From NCBI RefSeq assembly GCF_021654285.1, contig NZ_JAKFZS010000014.1, forward strand, positions 104,773 through 168,772: a stretch of DNA of 64,000 nt. The letters run 5' to 3'. Numbering within the stretch: the first letter of the stretch is position 1; each line of letters starts with the position of its first letter. The notes under the pieces are model-generated. The model saw nothing but the letters and a program-made list of their open reading frames with translations, was not told the origin of the DNA and searched no databases. This DNA is from Pseudoalteromonas luteoviolacea. Its GTDB lineage: Bacteria; Pseudomonadota; Gammaproteobacteria; Enterobacterales; Alteromonadaceae. Shown here in pieces: positions 1-9,965 of this stretch. A program made the translations under genes and the position numbers.

Positions 1-1148
1 TGATATTGAAAGAGGCCAATCGTCCAATAGTCCTCACCTAATTGGCTTTGATATCTAAGCTCATTAGTTACAAGCTCACTTTTCAAGCCCAGCTCGCCTT
101 CACATAAACGCTGAGGGCTGCCATCACAATTAAATGTATGGTCTCTATCAAGACGATTAAAACCATTTGAATAAGTTACAAACGCATCTTCTTGTAGTTG
201 CCACTGTAGTTCAGCTGTCCAACCTTTATAAATACTTAAATGTGGAGAGTCATTGTTTACACTTACAGCCCAAAAATCATCGCTGCCATCATTAAAGCCA
301 AAACTGTCTACACACCCTGTACTTCCAGCCTGACTAGGTGAACATTTTACAGGGGCTGCCGGGTTTGGATCTTTGAATATGCCAATATTACCTACCGGCT
401 GTACTATGCCCTCCCAATGACCGTAATACCCTTTCACAAAGGCGCTCCAATTATCCCACTCTCCCAAGTAACTTAGTCGTAAATCACTTTGTTCTAAGCC
501 CGCTTCTGGAGAGGTTTCAAACAGGTTATAACTTGTATATTCATAGTCCGCATGATTAAAAGCGAAACGAATGGCACTTTCATCATTAATTGTTGCGTTA
601 TAAGCGCCTTGCGCTCTTCGCCAATCATCAGTACCCGCTCCCAAGCTAACATAACCATAGTTGCCCGCATCAGGACGTTTAGTTCTTACAAGTAATGCAC
701 CACCGGTACTATTCCTACCAAATAAAGTTCCTTGTGGGCCTTTTAAAACCTCAACTTGCTCAATATCAAACAAGTTAGCTATTTGGTTGTTGGCCGAACC
801 GACAGATACACCATCCACATACATGGCAATTGGTGAGGTATTTGCTGTGTTGTAATCTAGCAAGCCAATACCACGGATATTAATTGCTGGCGGCGTGCCT
901 TCAGCTGCATTTTGGCTAATTTTTAAATTTGCGACAAAATGACCCAGCTCTGTCGCATCTTTGATACCCTGACGGGCAATACGATCGGCGCTAATTGTTG
1001 AAATCGATACGCTCACATCTTCGATGTTTTGCTTTCGTTTTTGTGCATGAACCTCAATAATCTCGATTGAATCATTTGCTGCATAAGATAGAAATGAACT
1101 TAGAAGCACAGGCATTATGGATATAGAAATGGCAGAGAGTTTAAACAT
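1..1148 (-). CDS. TonB-dependent outer-membrane receptor, C-terminus cut by window edge
   Basis: The minus strand reads as one open frame from an ATG at 1148 to the window edge, about 382 residues. A signal peptide of about 24 residues (MFKLSAISISIMPVLLSSF...) is followed by a TonB-box-like stretch (IEIIEVHAQKRKQ) and a typical plug domain: SVSTI-like SVSISTISADRI, INIRGIGLLDYN, YVDGVSVG, and the strongly conserved VEVLKGPQGTLFGRNSTGG. The start of the beta-barrel follows. These receptors import siderophores, glycans or other bulky ligands in a TonB-energised way. The plug resembles the large subfamily of marine TBDTs without clear siderophore specificity, so the substrate is unknown. A terminator-like hairpin at 1207-1237 separates it from the oxidoreductase unit, so it is probably transcribed alone. 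Confidence 0.9.
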   Translation of the reverse strand, partial: MFKLSAISISIMPVLLSSFLSYAANDSIEIIEVHAQKRKQNIEDVSVSISTISADRIARQGIKDATELGHFVANLKISQNAAEGTPPAINIRGIGLLDYNTANTSPIAMYVDGVSVGSANNQIANLFDIEQVEVLKGPQGTLFGRNSTGGALLVRTKRPDAGNYGYVSLGAGTDDWRRAQGAYNATINDESAIRFAFNHADYEYTSYNLFETSPEAGLEQSDLRLSYLGEWDNWSAFVKGYYGHWEGIVQPVGNIGIFKDPNPAAPVKCSPSQAGSTGCVDSFGFNDGSDDFWAVSVNNDSPHLSIYKGWTAELQWQLQEDAFVTYSNGFNRLDRDHTFNCDGSPQRLCEGELGLKSELVTNELRYQSQLGEDYWTIGLFQY

Positions 1149-1206
1149 GTCCGTTCTCGTTAGTTATTGCAGTATTCACTTTGCACTACTGAGTATAGCC
1201 CAAAAG

Positions 1207-1237
1207 AAAAGACCTCCAATAAAATTGCAGGTCTTTT
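1207..1237 (-). terminator. Rho-independent terminator, probably bidirectional
   Basis: A 14-bp inverted repeat (AAAAGACCTCCAAT / ATTGCAGGTCTTTT, one mismatch, 3-nt loop) is flanked by A and T runs. It lies just past the stop of the FAD oxidoreductase gene at 1262 and would end the 5121-1262 transcript before the receptor gene. Confidence 0.75.
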
Positions 1238-1261
1238 CTGTAACTTACCTAATATTATCTA

Positions 1262-3508
1262 TCATGTCCCATCTGGCTCAAAGCCATTTTCACCACTTAT
1301 TTCCTCAGGCAAACCGCAAATAGCACGTGATGTTTGCATACCGGCCATCACAGCAGCTTCTACACACCCTGCATTAACACCCGTTTTGATCCAATCACCT
1401 GTTATAAATAAGTTTTTGAACACTGTACCATCAGTCGCTAAGCGAAAATCACTGCTACCTGTCACTGACAGAACATATCGTTCACTTGGGTCAACATTGA
1501 CGCGCCAATATTGTGAGTCAAACCTTTGCTCAGTTGGAGCAGCACTTGGGTCGTAAATGACATCCCAAATAAACTGACCTACATCATTGTATGCGGATGG
1601 CCACAACGGCTGCATTTCATGGTTCAATTTATTGAGTGAATTAACCTTAACTTTGGCTGTTTGTTCTGTAGGAAAAGTATGCTCTGATGCTGGCGGATAA
1701 TAGTCGCAAGTAAAAGCACTACAAAAATAAGCGATATTACAAGGCCCCGATGAAGGCCAATCCTCTACGCCAAGTAAATTAGACATTGCCGCCCATGTAT
1801 CAAATGGCTGAGAAAACGCACTTAATATAGGGCGCTCTTCACTGGTCGGTGTATAGTTAAAGCCTAACTGCTCATCCGTTTTATTTAACCAAACCTGAAA
1901 CGCTTGAGTTGCGACAGTCTTTACCTTACTGCTTTGCTGTTCAAAGCCATAGTCTAACTCGAGGAGCTCTGGACAAAGGTGTTCTAACGACCCAACAGAA
2001 ATACCAAAAACGACTTTATCAAAATCACGCATTCTTGTAAGAGTCTTACGCGGCAAAGGCCGCTGATAATGTTGCTCGTATATTGCTGGCCAGTCAGTCC
2101 AGAATGATTCTAAGTTCACCTTGTGTTGTCGAATAAGGTCGGCCTGCTCATCAACAATTTGATCCAAGTTTGGCTGTGAAGGCCAGCAAGGTAAACCTTT
2201 CACATCTACAAATGGCTGATATTGACCATTTTTAAGATCAACTTGCTCAATAATAGAAATCTCATCTACGACATAGTTGCCATTTTCATCTTGTCCAGGT
2301 TTAAGCCCTTCAACTTGATTGAAGAACTCAAACTTAACACCTCTTTGGCTAAGTAACTCGTAGATTGGTGAAAAGATGATATCACCCATCCCCGCCTGCA
2401 TTTTCCACATCACACCGCCTTTGTAACAAAGCATAATGCGCAACATAGCCAAAGAAGCAACGCCGGCCTCTACGTCGCCATTTTTAAAGTCCCCATCGAC
2501 AAAACCAAAAACAAGATCATAGAAGCCACGCACGGGCGCAGACTCAACAGCGTATTTTTTATCTGCACCGTTTCTAGCAAGCCAATACTTAAAGTCGTAC
2601 TTATTCAGCACACCAAATCCATTAGCGTGTACTCTGTCCCTAATCATGCCAACTGTCATCGCAATGGCTAAATCAGCACAGATATATGCACGTCTCACAG
2701 CAGGATTATCATCAATCAGCTCTAACGCCTCTGAGCGCAGCCAACGCTTTAACTTTCTGACAATATACCAAGTGACAAGTCTATCTTTTGAATTTGATAG
2801 ATTTTTATCCTTCGCTCGCAAGCTCATCAAATCATGTAGCTGAGATATAAGTAGTTTAGGGGTCGACAAGATGTCTTGCGCTTCATCGATAGCACTATCA
2901 AAAAAAGACTTAACAGAGTCTTCAACGCTGTCAAATGCGTCCGAGATCTCTGCGGCCAAATGTTGTAATAGACTTCTATCACGTTGCTTACGAGTTTGCA
3001 GCTGCGTTTGACGATTAGACGCTTCTATCGCCTCTTCTAACTCATCAATCCACTTGTGTAACCATGCAACAACCAGCTCTATCAACTGCCAAAAGTGAAG
3101 GTCTAATGTACCATCAGCGGGGTTTCCATCAATCAACGGAAAATCAACGGGCCAGGTCTCCCACTGATTGTCAATATACTCTTGTAAAACAACAAAACTA
3201 TGGGGCTTTAACGCTTGCTGCCAAGTATGAATTGGCACGGTGGCCGGCCTGTTTAATTTATCATACACAGTCTCAATCGCGCGAAATGAATTAACATATG
3301 CGCCAAACCATACATGCAAGCCATGTTCTTCAATTCTTTCGCCAAAATGTGCGTTTCTGCCACTTGCTCCTTTCCCTCCTAACCTCCAACCTAACTGATA
3401 AACAGTGATATCATAAAGATCTTGCCAATTTTCTTTTTCAGTTAAGTAAACAGCAGCAGTCATCGCAGACACGCCACCACCTAATATAGCGATACGTTCT
3501 TTAGTCAT
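1262..3508 (-). CDS. FAD-dependent amine-oxidase/desaturase-like oxidoreductase, 748 aa
   Basis: The N-terminus (residues 5-35) is a Rossmann dinucleotide-binding fold with ILGGGVSAMTAA in the GxGxxG position. The second part of the motif, YQLGWRLGGKGASGRN, is typical of the phytoene desaturase / hydroxysqualene dehydroxylase / amine-oxidase superfamily. The C-terminal FAD-contact segment is LFITGDWIKTGVNAGCVEAAVMAG, given here as LFITGDW then GCVEAAVMAG. At 748 residues it is much longer than the usual 430-500, with an extra mostly charged helical insert around residues 130-260. It lies 18 nt after the acetoacetate-decarboxylase-like gene, so the two are co-transcribed. The substrate is unknown; a lipid or isoprenoid-like compound is possible but not shown. 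Confidence 0.8.
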   Translation of the reverse strand: MTKERIAILGGGVSAMTAAVYLTEKENWQDLYDITVYQLGWRLGGKGASGRNAHFGERIEEHGLHVWFGAYVNSFRAIETVYDKLNRPATVPIHTWQQALKPHSFVVLQEYIDNQWETWPVDFPLIDGNPADGTLDLHFWQLIELVVAWLHKWIDELEEAIEASNRQTQLQTRKQRDRSLLQHLAAEISDAFDSVEDSVKSFFDSAIDEAQDILSTPKLLISQLHDLMSLRAKDKNLSNSKDRLVTWYIVRKLKRWLRSEALELIDDNPAVRRAYICADLAIAMTVGMIRDRVHANGFGVLNKYDFKYWLARNGADKKYAVESAPVRGFYDLVFGFVDGDFKNGDVEAGVASLAMLRIMLCYKGGVMWKMQAGMGDIIFSPIYELLSQRGVKFEFFNQVEGLKPGQDENGNYVVDEISIIEQVDLKNGQYQPFVDVKGLPCWPSQPNLDQIVDEQADLIRQHKVNLESFWTDWPAIYEQHYQRPLPRKTLTRMRDFDKVVFGISVGSLEHLCPELLELDYGFEQQSSKVKTVATQAFQVWLNKTDEQLGFNYTPTSEERPILSAFSQPFDTWAAMSNLLGVEDWPSSGPCNIAYFCSAFTCDYYPPASEHTFPTEQTAKVKVNSLNKLNHEMQPLWPSAYNDVGQFIWDVIYDPSAAPTEQRFDSQYWRVNVDPSERYVLSVTGSSDFRLATDGTVFKNLFITGDWIKTGVNAGCVEAAVMAGMQTSRAICGLPEEISGENGFEPDGT

Positions 3509-3526
3509 GTTATGTCCTTACTCACT

Positions 3527-4486
3527 TCACAGATCGGCAGTGACGATTTCATGGGCACCGTCTTGATCAAAATCCATACACAAAAAGTAAGGCAGTCTGG
3601 CGAACTGCTCGCCCACTTTGATCCCAAACATCTCTTCTAAGGGAAATGCATCAACTTGGTTAAAAGTGACTTTATATTCATCTTTAAGAAAACCGAGTTT
3701 ATGTACCTTTTTCACTGTTGAAGGGGAGTGAACAACCGCACTATACACGCTGTTTTCTGCAAATCCATCAGGAAACTGTTTAAATAAAATTTGGGCAAGT
3801 TGCGGGTTAGTAAAGCCACTAAATAGCTGTTTAAAAAAGTCTATACTAACGCCTAAATCATGCACACTGCCTTGAATGAGTTCAGCTACTTCTTTGCCAA
3901 TCTCTATCGCTTCTTCGAACCAAGTGTCATCATCCGCTACCCGGTCAATAGACAAAAGCTCATACCAAGCCATTTTTTTGTCTGCTTCAAATGGTTGAAA
4001 CGTCTCGAGGCTAAGAGAAAAGTGGTCTGCACGATGCTGGTTATCTGGCATTTGGTACTTACACAAATATTTGTTATATCCCCAAGTCTCGCGGCCATTC
4101 ACTAACGCATTGATATTGTTGACCGTAATAAATGCTGGATACCAATATAAATGCGTCATCTTATTCTCTTGCTTGCTGATCTGTGCAATCGGCAACCAAA
4201 CAATGATGTCCGTCTCTTGCATGTAGCCGTAATTACTAAATGGCGGTACTTTAGACGCAATATTTTCTATATCTGTGAACGTTAATAGACAATATGATGA
4301 TAATGCCCTAAACGCAATTGTTTCACTGGGTACGCTGTTAAGTGTTGAATCTATATAGCTTTGAATGATTTCCAAGTCCCCTTTAACAAAAAAGCCATAC
4401 ATCATTGCGTTTAGCATTCTGCATGGCGGCTTTGCGATTGGGTTACCAGGGAAGTGTCTGTAAGGAATACGAGGCTGATCTGACAT
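3527..4486 (-). CDS. Acetoacetate decarboxylase family protein, 319 aa
   Basis: The segment NALVNGRETWGYNKYLCKY (about residues 130-148) matches the E-x-W/Y-G-Y/F-P-K signature around the Schiff-base lysine of acetoacetate decarboxylase, with N in place of P before the lysine. The family includes true decarboxylases and also cyclase/aldolase-dehydratase-like enzymes from secondary metabolism, so decarboxylation of acetoacetate itself is not implied. No signal peptide is visible; the N-terminus MSDQPRIPYRHFPGN is polar. It is flanked by a hydrolase upstream and an FAD oxidoreductase downstream in one apparent transcription unit. Confidence 0.75.
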   Translation of the reverse strand: MSDQPRIPYRHFPGNPIAKPPCRMLNAMMYGFFVKGDLEIIQSYIDSTLNSVPSETIAFRALSSYCLLTFTDIENIASKVPPFSNYGYMQETDIIVWLPIAQISKQENKMTHLYWYPAFITVNNINALVNGRETWGYNKYLCKYQMPDNQHRADHFSLSLETFQPFEADKKMAWYELLSIDRVADDDTWFEEAIEIGKEVAELIQGSVHDLGVSIDFFKQLFSGFTNPQLAQILFKQFPDGFAENSVYSAVVHSPSTVKKVHKLGFLKDEYKVTFNQVDAFPLEEMFGIKVGEQFARLPYFLCMDFDQDGAHEIVTADL

Positions 4487-4509
4487 ACATAACTCCTTTT
4501 CATTATGAT

Positions 4510-5121
4510 TTACATAGTCAATTCTAGTCCACTTTTTATCCTTCGGTTGGCTAATTTCAACTTAATTGCTTCATCAATATTGTATTGGCACAAAGCCGTA
4601 AAATGCTCCAGAGCTGCCGTATCAAAATTACGCGAGAGAGAATTCATAAACCCATGTTCATAGCGGGTTCTATAACAATTAATCCCCGGCATACTCGACA
4701 AATGATGTATGACCGGCTTAATATCAAAATGAGCCTCTTGATAAGGAAAATATATATCAACATCACACTTAGGGTTCAGCTGCAAATAGTTCCTTATCTG
4801 GCCCGGGTAAAATGCAATCAACTTTGTAGTACTCTTAATCGGCATCGCAGCTAACGCTCTCCAACATGCAACTCCACCGGCTGAAAAGCCGATGACCAAG
4901 TCCGGCTGTTTATCAGAAATTGCTTCAACTACTTTTTGAAAATATTTATCGTGCCCAACAGAATCCATGAACTGCTTATATGCCGTTTCTTCATCCCTAT
5001 TCAAGTGACCTTGTCTAAACGGGTAAGGAGAGCAAATTGAGGTACTACCATCTAATTCATTAACGAAGCTTTCTAAGCATTTGGTTTGCCCAAAAATATC
5101 ACTGACGATAAGCGTATTCAT
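4510..5121 (-). CDS. Alpha/beta hydrolase, dienelactone-hydrolase-like, 203 aa
   Basis: The nucleophile elbow is GFSAGG with Ser80, and a late His lies in the YEHGF segment, as expected for a small cytosolic serine hydrolase. The length fits dienelactone hydrolase / YqiA-like esterases. It is the first gene of a three-gene unit with the acetoacetate-decarboxylase-like and FAD oxidoreductase genes (23-nt and 18-nt gaps). It probably cleaves an ester or lactone made or used by its neighbours, but the substrate is unknown. Confidence 0.65.
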   Translation of the reverse strand: MNTLIVSDIFGQTKCLESFVNELDGSTSICSPYPFRQGHLNRDEETAYKQFMDSVGHDKYFQKVVEAISDKQPDLVIGFSAGGVACWRALAAMPIKSTTKLIAFYPGQIRNYLQLNPKCDVDIYFPYQEAHFDIKPVIHHLSSMPGINCYRTRYEHGFMNSLSRNFDTAALEHFTALCQYNIDEAIKLKLANRRIKSGLELTM

Positions 5122-5417
5122 AGTTTTTCTCTTGTTTTTGAAATTAACTTAGCTCGCCAACCTTGCATACTAACCTAAGTACGACTTTAAAACACTTGTA
5201 ATCACAAATAAAAGACCAATCCTTGTTCAAAATCCATTGGCCACCACTTTAAATTGCTTTAAGGTTGGTGTTCGTATTCTAATGTAGCAAAAAGACACAA
5301 GTTGTAAAATAAATCACAAATAATAAACAAAGATTTTAACTTAATTACTCTTATACCGGTTGGCAATTTAATGATCTTTGCTAAGCTTTAATGGTGACAA
5401 TTATAAGAGGGTGAAAT

Positions 5418-6254
5418 GTGCGCAAAGCATTGCTACTATTAATGTTGTTAACCGGTGTGGCAGAAAGCAAGAGCATTGACTGGATCATCACTGATTTTCC
5501 TCCCTACTACATGATCAATGATGCAGACGAAGGTACTGGCAGAGATGAGTTAATCATTGATTTATTTCACCAATATCTACCTACTTATGAAAATAATAAA
5601 GTCTACTTTCCGGCCAGCCGTGCTATTAGGGCTCTGAGCGATAAACGTAATACGTTTTGCATGTTATCATTGTACAAAACGCCACAACGCCAAAAATTCA
5701 TTCGCTTTAGTGAAAACTATACCACCATCGGGTTGTCACCCACCATCGCAACCACAACTAAAACACTTCAAGCATTAGGTTTAAAAGACACAGCAAAAAT
5801 CCAATTAAAACCCTTCATTGAAGAAAACAAGCTAGTACTTGGCGTTGTAATGCAGCGTTCATATGGCAGAGTGTTGGACCAAGCTATCACTTCAATTCAA
5901 AAAAATCAGGTAGTTATTCGGCCTGGTCAGGATGCACTTGAAAGTTTAACCTACATGCTCAAAAAAGGTCGTGTCGATGCAGTCATTGGCTATCCCAGCG
6001 AACATTTTTATCTTCACAAACAAACGAATACCAAAGACGTAGTGCAACTGCTGCTCGAAGACGTAGACCCTATTGTTCATGGGTATGTTGGTTGCACAGA
6101 CAATGAAGCAGGCAGACAGATCATCAAAAAAATTGATTCTGTTGCTAATACTGTAGTTAATAGCCAAGAGTTTAAAACAGTGATGCAAAAATGGTTGCCA
6201 AGCTATTTGGAGATAAAGCTCAGTAAATTAATGAAAAATAAGGAAGCGAGATAA
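5418..6254 (+). CDS. Periplasmic solute-binding protein of the amino-acid (SBP_bac_3) type, 278 aa
   Basis: The product starts with a short signal peptide (MRKALLLLMLLTGVAES) and continues with DWIITDFPPYYM, the usual first strand of family-3 solute-binding proteins, and later segments QRSYGRVLDQAI and GRVDAVIGYPSEH. I chose the GTG at 5418, preceded by AGAGGG at 5406-5411; the overlapping ATG two bases upstream is in another frame. No permease or ATPase gene lies beside it, so it may be a sensor-like or orphan binding protein of the kind common in Alteromonadales. The gene is isolated between two minus-strand units. Confidence 0.7.
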   Translation: MRKALLLLMLLTGVAESKSIDWIITDFPPYYMINDADEGTGRDELIIDLFHQYLPTYENNKVYFPASRAIRALSDKRNTFCMLSLYKTPQRQKFIRFSENYTTIGLSPTIATTTKTLQALGLKDTAKIQLKPFIEENKLVLGVVMQRSYGRVLDQAITSIQKNQVVIRPGQDALESLTYMLKKGRVDAVIGYPSEHFYLHKQTNTKDVVQLLLEDVDPIVHGYVGCTDNEAGRQIIKKIDSVANTVVNSQEFKTVMQKWLPSYLEIKLSKLMKNKEAR

Positions 6255-6299
6255 TAATGCACCAAGTACCGCTGACCGCAATACTTGGCACAATATTAA

Positions 6300-7196
6300 T
6301 TAGATATTTGTCACATCAATAAACAAAGACTCATCAATATTTGTTGATGACACTGTCGCTTCACTAAATTGATACTCATCTCGATCATTTTCCCTGTCGA
6401 TTGGCAGGTTTTCAAAATCAAACAAGTTTGTATCTGCTAGCTGGCTTGGGCTAACGTTCTGTAGTGATTTAAAAATACTGTCTACACGACCTGGTGTCTT
6501 TTTATCCCATTCAACCAACATTGCTTTGATATTTTGTCTTTGTAGGTTTTCTTGAGAACCACACAAATTACAAGGGATAATTGGAAATTCTCTATGCTCT
6601 GCGTATTTTATTAAGTCTTTTTCGCGGCAGTATGTTAACGGTCTAATAACCACGTTACGGCCATCATCAGACCTCAACTTAGGTGGCATCGCTTTTAAGC
6701 GCGAACCATGGAACATATTTAAAAACATGGTTTCAACAATATCATCCATGTGGTGTCCTAAGGCAAGCTTAGTGGCGCCAATTTTTTCTGCAAATGAATA
6801 TAATGTGCCTCGACGTAAACGAGAACATAGACCACATGTTGTTTTGCCTTCAGGCACCTTTTCACGAACAACTGAGTACGTATCTTTATCAACGATATAA
6901 TAAGGAATATTCAAACTTTCAAAGTATTCAGGCAAAATATGCTCAGGGAAACCTGGTTGCTTTTGATCCAAGTTTACTGCGATGACTTCGAATTTAATGG
7001 GCGCCGCTTTTTGCAGGTTAAGTAATATATCAAGCATTGCGAAAGAGTCTTTACCACCGCTAATACAAGCCATCACAACATCACCTTCTTCGATCATGTT
7101 GTAATCTTTTATTGCGTTACCAACATTTCTACGCAGTTTTTTCTGCAACTTATTAAATTCAAGTATTTCTTTTCTATCGTCTTTTTGATTCATCAC
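6300..7196 (-). CDS. ttcA: tRNA 2-thiocytidine(32) synthetase TtcA
   Basis: The protein carries the PP-loop SGGKDSF (near residue 47) that activates the tRNA cytidine by adenylation. Its cysteine pair CGLCSR (about residues 121-126) and a later CNLCG bind the iron-sulfur cluster needed for thiolation of C32 in tRNA. Length (298 aa) and the [20 protein letters not shown] segment are typical of TtcA. It is a cytosolic single-gene unit, and the ATG at 7196 agrees with the family N-terminus. Confidence 0.95.
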   Translation of the reverse strand: MMNQKDDRKEILEFNKLQKKLRRNVGNAIKDYNMIEEGDVVMACISGGKDSFAMLDILLNLQKAAPIKFEVIAVNLDQKQPGFPEHILPEYFESLNIPYYIVDKDTYSVVREKVPEGKTTCGLCSRLRRGTLYSFAEKIGATKLALGHHMDDIVETMFLNMFHGSRLKAMPPKLRSDDGRNVVIRPLTYCREKDLIKYAEHREFPIIPCNLCGSQENLQRQNIKAMLVEWDKKTPGRVDSIFKSLQNVSPSQLADTNLFDFENLPIDRENDRDEYQFSEATVSSTNIDESLFIDVTNI

Positions 7197-7338
7197 GACT
7201 TCTCAAGCCTAAAACGGACGGCTTTTTAATTGCTACGGGTAAAAATTTTAAGGTGTGAATTATACGGGCTTTTAGACTAGGTTGGAACATATCAATGCAG
7301 ATAAACAATTTACATCACATAAATATTTAACTCAAACA

Positions 7339-7373
7339 CAAAAATGCCCCAAAAGCGTGAACTTTTAGGGCAT
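7339..7373 (-). terminator. Rho-independent terminator of the bkd operon
   Basis: A 12-bp stem (ATGCCCTAAAAG-type, one mismatch) with a 6-nt loop at 7344-7373 is followed, on the minus strand, by a TTTTT run. It lies 25 bases past the stop of the E2 gene. Confidence 0.8.
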
Positions 7374-7397
7374 GTAAAGGACCTTTACAAATCTGAC

Positions 7398-8978
7398 TTA
7401 GCGCATCGCCATCATCATTTTCGCAGGTTCTTCAAGGTATGATTTCCACAAATTGTTAAATCTAGCAATCGTACCACCATCAATAACTCGATGGTCACCA
7501 GACCAACTCACTTGCATAATCGAACGTGAAACCACGTTTCCATCAGCATCAAAGCGTGGAAGATGTTGCAATTTACCAAGCGCAACAATGGCTACTTCTG
7601 GTTTATTAATAATTGGTGTCGCAGTTGTGCCGCCAATTGCGCCAATGTTCGATATAGAAATTGTGCCGCCTTTCAGGTCATCTGGCGATACGCGCCCTTC
7701 TCTTGCTGCGTCAGTTAACTTAGTTACCGCCTCAGCAACATCAACAATAGACTTATTTTGACAACCCTTAATATTTGGCACTAACAAACCTAACTTACTA
7801 TCAACGGCCATACCAATGTTATGATCATCAAAGTATGTAAGCTCTGTACATTCATCATTAACTTGCGAATTTAAGATTGGGAATTCTTTAATGGCAAGAG
7901 ACAGGGCTTTAATAAAGAAAGGCATCATAGTGAGCTTAATGCCTTGCTTTGCATATTGCTCTTTCAAAGAAAGTCGCAGTGCAATGAGTTCTGTTAAGTC
8001 AATTTCATCACTGTAAGTGAAGTGAGGAATTGTGGATACAGACGCAACCATTTGCTTAGCCATAGCGGCTTTCATACCACGAATCGGTTCAACTCTTGCA
8101 CCACCAGTTACAGTGCTCACTGTGGTTGTTGCAGGCTGAGGAGCCGCTTCGCTAGCAACTGGTGCAGCTGGACTTACGCCCACACTCAAGAACTTTTCAA
8201 GGTCTTCTTTATAGACACGACCATTCTTGCCACTTCCAGGCACTTGGCGAATATCAATATCCATTTCACGTGCACGTCGCCTTACGGCAGGTGAAGCGAC
8301 CGCTTTACCGTTAATAACAGGCTGTGAAGACGAAGTTGAATGCGTTGAAGAAGAAACAGGTTGAGGCTTGTGGATTGCAAGCTCCTCTTCAACAGATTTA
8401 GCAGGTACTGCTTGCGCACCATTAGATTGTGCTAAACGCACCTGGAATAATGGGCTATGTACTTGTGCTATATCACCTTTTTGATAATATAATTTTTCCA
8501 CAACACCATCATACTTCGCTGGAATTTGAACAAGCGCTTTGTCTGTCATTACATCACAAACAGCTTGGTCTTCTTTAATTTCTTCACCTTCGCTTACCAG
8601 CCACTCAACAATCTCACACTCAACAATACCCTCACCAATATCCGGCAAGATGAAATCCTCTAAGTGAGCGCCTTGTGTTGCTGCTGGTTGCTCTTTTGCT
8701 GCTGAAGCCTCTGTTGTCACTTCTTCTACAGGGGCATCACCTTCCACATTCATCGCAAACAATGGCTCGTGCACCTTTGCAATATCACCTTTAGCGTAAT
8801 GCAATTGAGTAATTACACCATCATGTACTGCCGGGATTTGTACCAAAGCTTTGTCTGTCATCACATCACAGATTGGCTGATCTTCTTTGACTGTGTCACC
8901 TACAGCGACTAACCACTCTACAACTTCACATTCAACGATGCCTTCGCCGATATCTGGTAAAATAAACTCTTTAGACAT
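7398..8978 (-). CDS. bkdB: Branched-chain 2-oxoacid dehydrogenase E2, dihydrolipoyl acyltransferase
   Basis: E2 core of the branched-chain 2-oxoacid dehydrogenase complex, which transfers the acyl group from E1 to CoA. Two lipoyl domains (residues 1-78 and 106-182) each carry MTDKALVQIPA with the lipoylated lysines at K43 and K146. Alanine/serine-rich linkers lead to a peripheral-subunit-binding domain around residues 228-265 and a catalytic domain from about 295. The active-site motif HRVIDGG has His496 and Asp500. Length is 526 aa. It is the last gene of the operon, 9 nt after the E1 beta stop. Two lipoyl domains are more than the single one of many BkdB proteins but usual in this group. 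No E3 gene is nearby, so the complex probably uses the shared Lpd. Confidence 0.93.
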   Translation of the reverse strand: MSKEFILPDIGEGIVECEVVEWLVAVGDTVKEDQPICDVMTDKALVQIPAVHDGVITQLHYAKGDIAKVHEPLFAMNVEGDAPVEEVTTEASAAKEQPAATQGAHLEDFILPDIGEGIVECEIVEWLVSEGEEIKEDQAVCDVMTDKALVQIPAKYDGVVEKLYYQKGDIAQVHSPLFQVRLAQSNGAQAVPAKSVEEELAIHKPQPVSSSTHSTSSSQPVINGKAVASPAVRRRAREMDIDIRQVPGSGKNGRVYKEDLEKFLSVGVSPAAPVASEAAPQPATTTVSTVTGGARVEPIRGMKAAMAKQMVASVSTIPHFTYSDEIDLTELIALRLSLKEQYAKQGIKLTMMPFFIKALSLAIKEFPILNSQVNDECTELTYFDDHNIGMAVDSKLGLLVPNIKGCQNKSIVDVAEAVTKLTDAAREGRVSPDDLKGGTISISNIGAIGGTTATPIINKPEVAIVALGKLQHLPRFDADGNVVSRSIMQVSWSGDHRVIDGGTIARFNNLWKSYLEEPAKMMMAMR

Positions 8979-8987
8979 GACTTATCC

Positions 8988-9965
8988 TTAAAATTCCACT
9001 GACTTCTTGATTGCTTCAAACACTTTTAAAGCATCTGGTACATATTCTTTTTCAAGAGCTAAAGGATACGGGGTATCTAGACCACATACGCGTTCAATAG
9101 GTGACTCTAAGTGCAAAAAGCACTCTTTTTGGATAGTCGCAGCGATTTCAGCACCAAAACCATTTGTAATTGGCGCTTCGTGACTTATCACCAAACGGCC
9201 TGTTTTAGTCACAGACTTAATTAGTGTTTCAGCATCCCAAGGTAAAATTGAGCGAAGATCGATAATTTCGCAGCTGATACCTGCTTCTTCTGCTTTCACA
9301 GCAGCCTGTTCAATGATCTCCATCTGTGCACCCCAAGCAAGTACTGTGATGTCAGATCCTTCTTTAACAACTTCCGCCTTACCGATTTCAATTGTGTAAT
9401 CTTCTTCTGGTACTTCACCAACCGATGCACGGTATAAACGTTTAGGCTCAAAGAAAATCACAGGGTTATCGTCTTTGATACAAGCTCTTAGTAAGCCTTT
9501 TGCTTGATAAGGGTTACGAGGCACAACCAACTTCAAACCTGGTGTATGTGCAAAATACGCTTCTGGAGATTGAGAGTGATACAAACCACCGGCAATACCA
9601 CCACCGTACGGTGTACGAATAGTCAGATTACCAACATTAAACTCATTACCAGAGCGGTAACGGAATTTCGCTGACTCATTCACGATTTGGTCAAATGCCG
9701 GGAAGATATAATCCGCAAACTGAATTTCAGCTAACGCTGGCGCACCAAATGCTGCAAGGCCGTTGGCAAAACCAAGAATGCCTTGCTCTGTCAATGGTGT
9801 ATTAAATACACGATGCTTACCATACTTTTCTTGCAATCCAGATGTTGCACGGAATACCCCGCCAAAATAGCCAACATCTTCACCAAAGATACAAGCTTGA
9901 GGGTGCTCTGCCATACTAATATCAAGCGCCGAATTAATGGCGTGTAACATATTCATTTTAGCCAT
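8988..9965 (-). CDS. bkdA2: Branched-chain 2-oxoacid dehydrogenase E1 beta subunit
   Basis: At 325 aa this is a typical transketolase-like E1 beta. It shows the conserved [25 protein letters not shown] and [15 protein letters not shown] segments, and RTPYGGG plus [16 protein letters not shown] in the middle. With the E1 alpha subunit it forms the thiamine-diphosphate enzyme that decarboxylates the 2-oxo acids of Val, Leu and Ile. Its start overlaps the stop of the E1 alpha gene by one base at 9965, implying translational coupling. Confidence 0.94.
   Translation of the reverse strand: MAKMNMLHAINSALDISMAEHPQACIFGEDVGYFGGVFRATSGLQEKYGKHRVFNTPLTEQGILGFANGLAAFGAPALAEIQFADYIFPAFDQIVNESAKFRYRSGNEFNVGNLTIRTPYGGGIAGGLYHSQSPEAYFAHTPGLKLVVPRNPYQAKGLLRACIKDDNPVIFFEPKRLYRASVGEVPEEDYTIEIGKAEVVKEGSDITVLAWGAQMEIIEQAAVKAEEAGISCEIIDLRSILPWDAETLIKSVTKTGRLVISHEAPITNGFGAEIAATIQKECFLHLESPIERVCGLDTPYPLALEKEYVPDALKVFEAIKKSVEF

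Noticed and set aside
1167..1556. Plus-strand open frame of 129 codons
   Set aside because: It overlaps the oxidoreductase gene on the other strand and the terminator; no recognisable protein.
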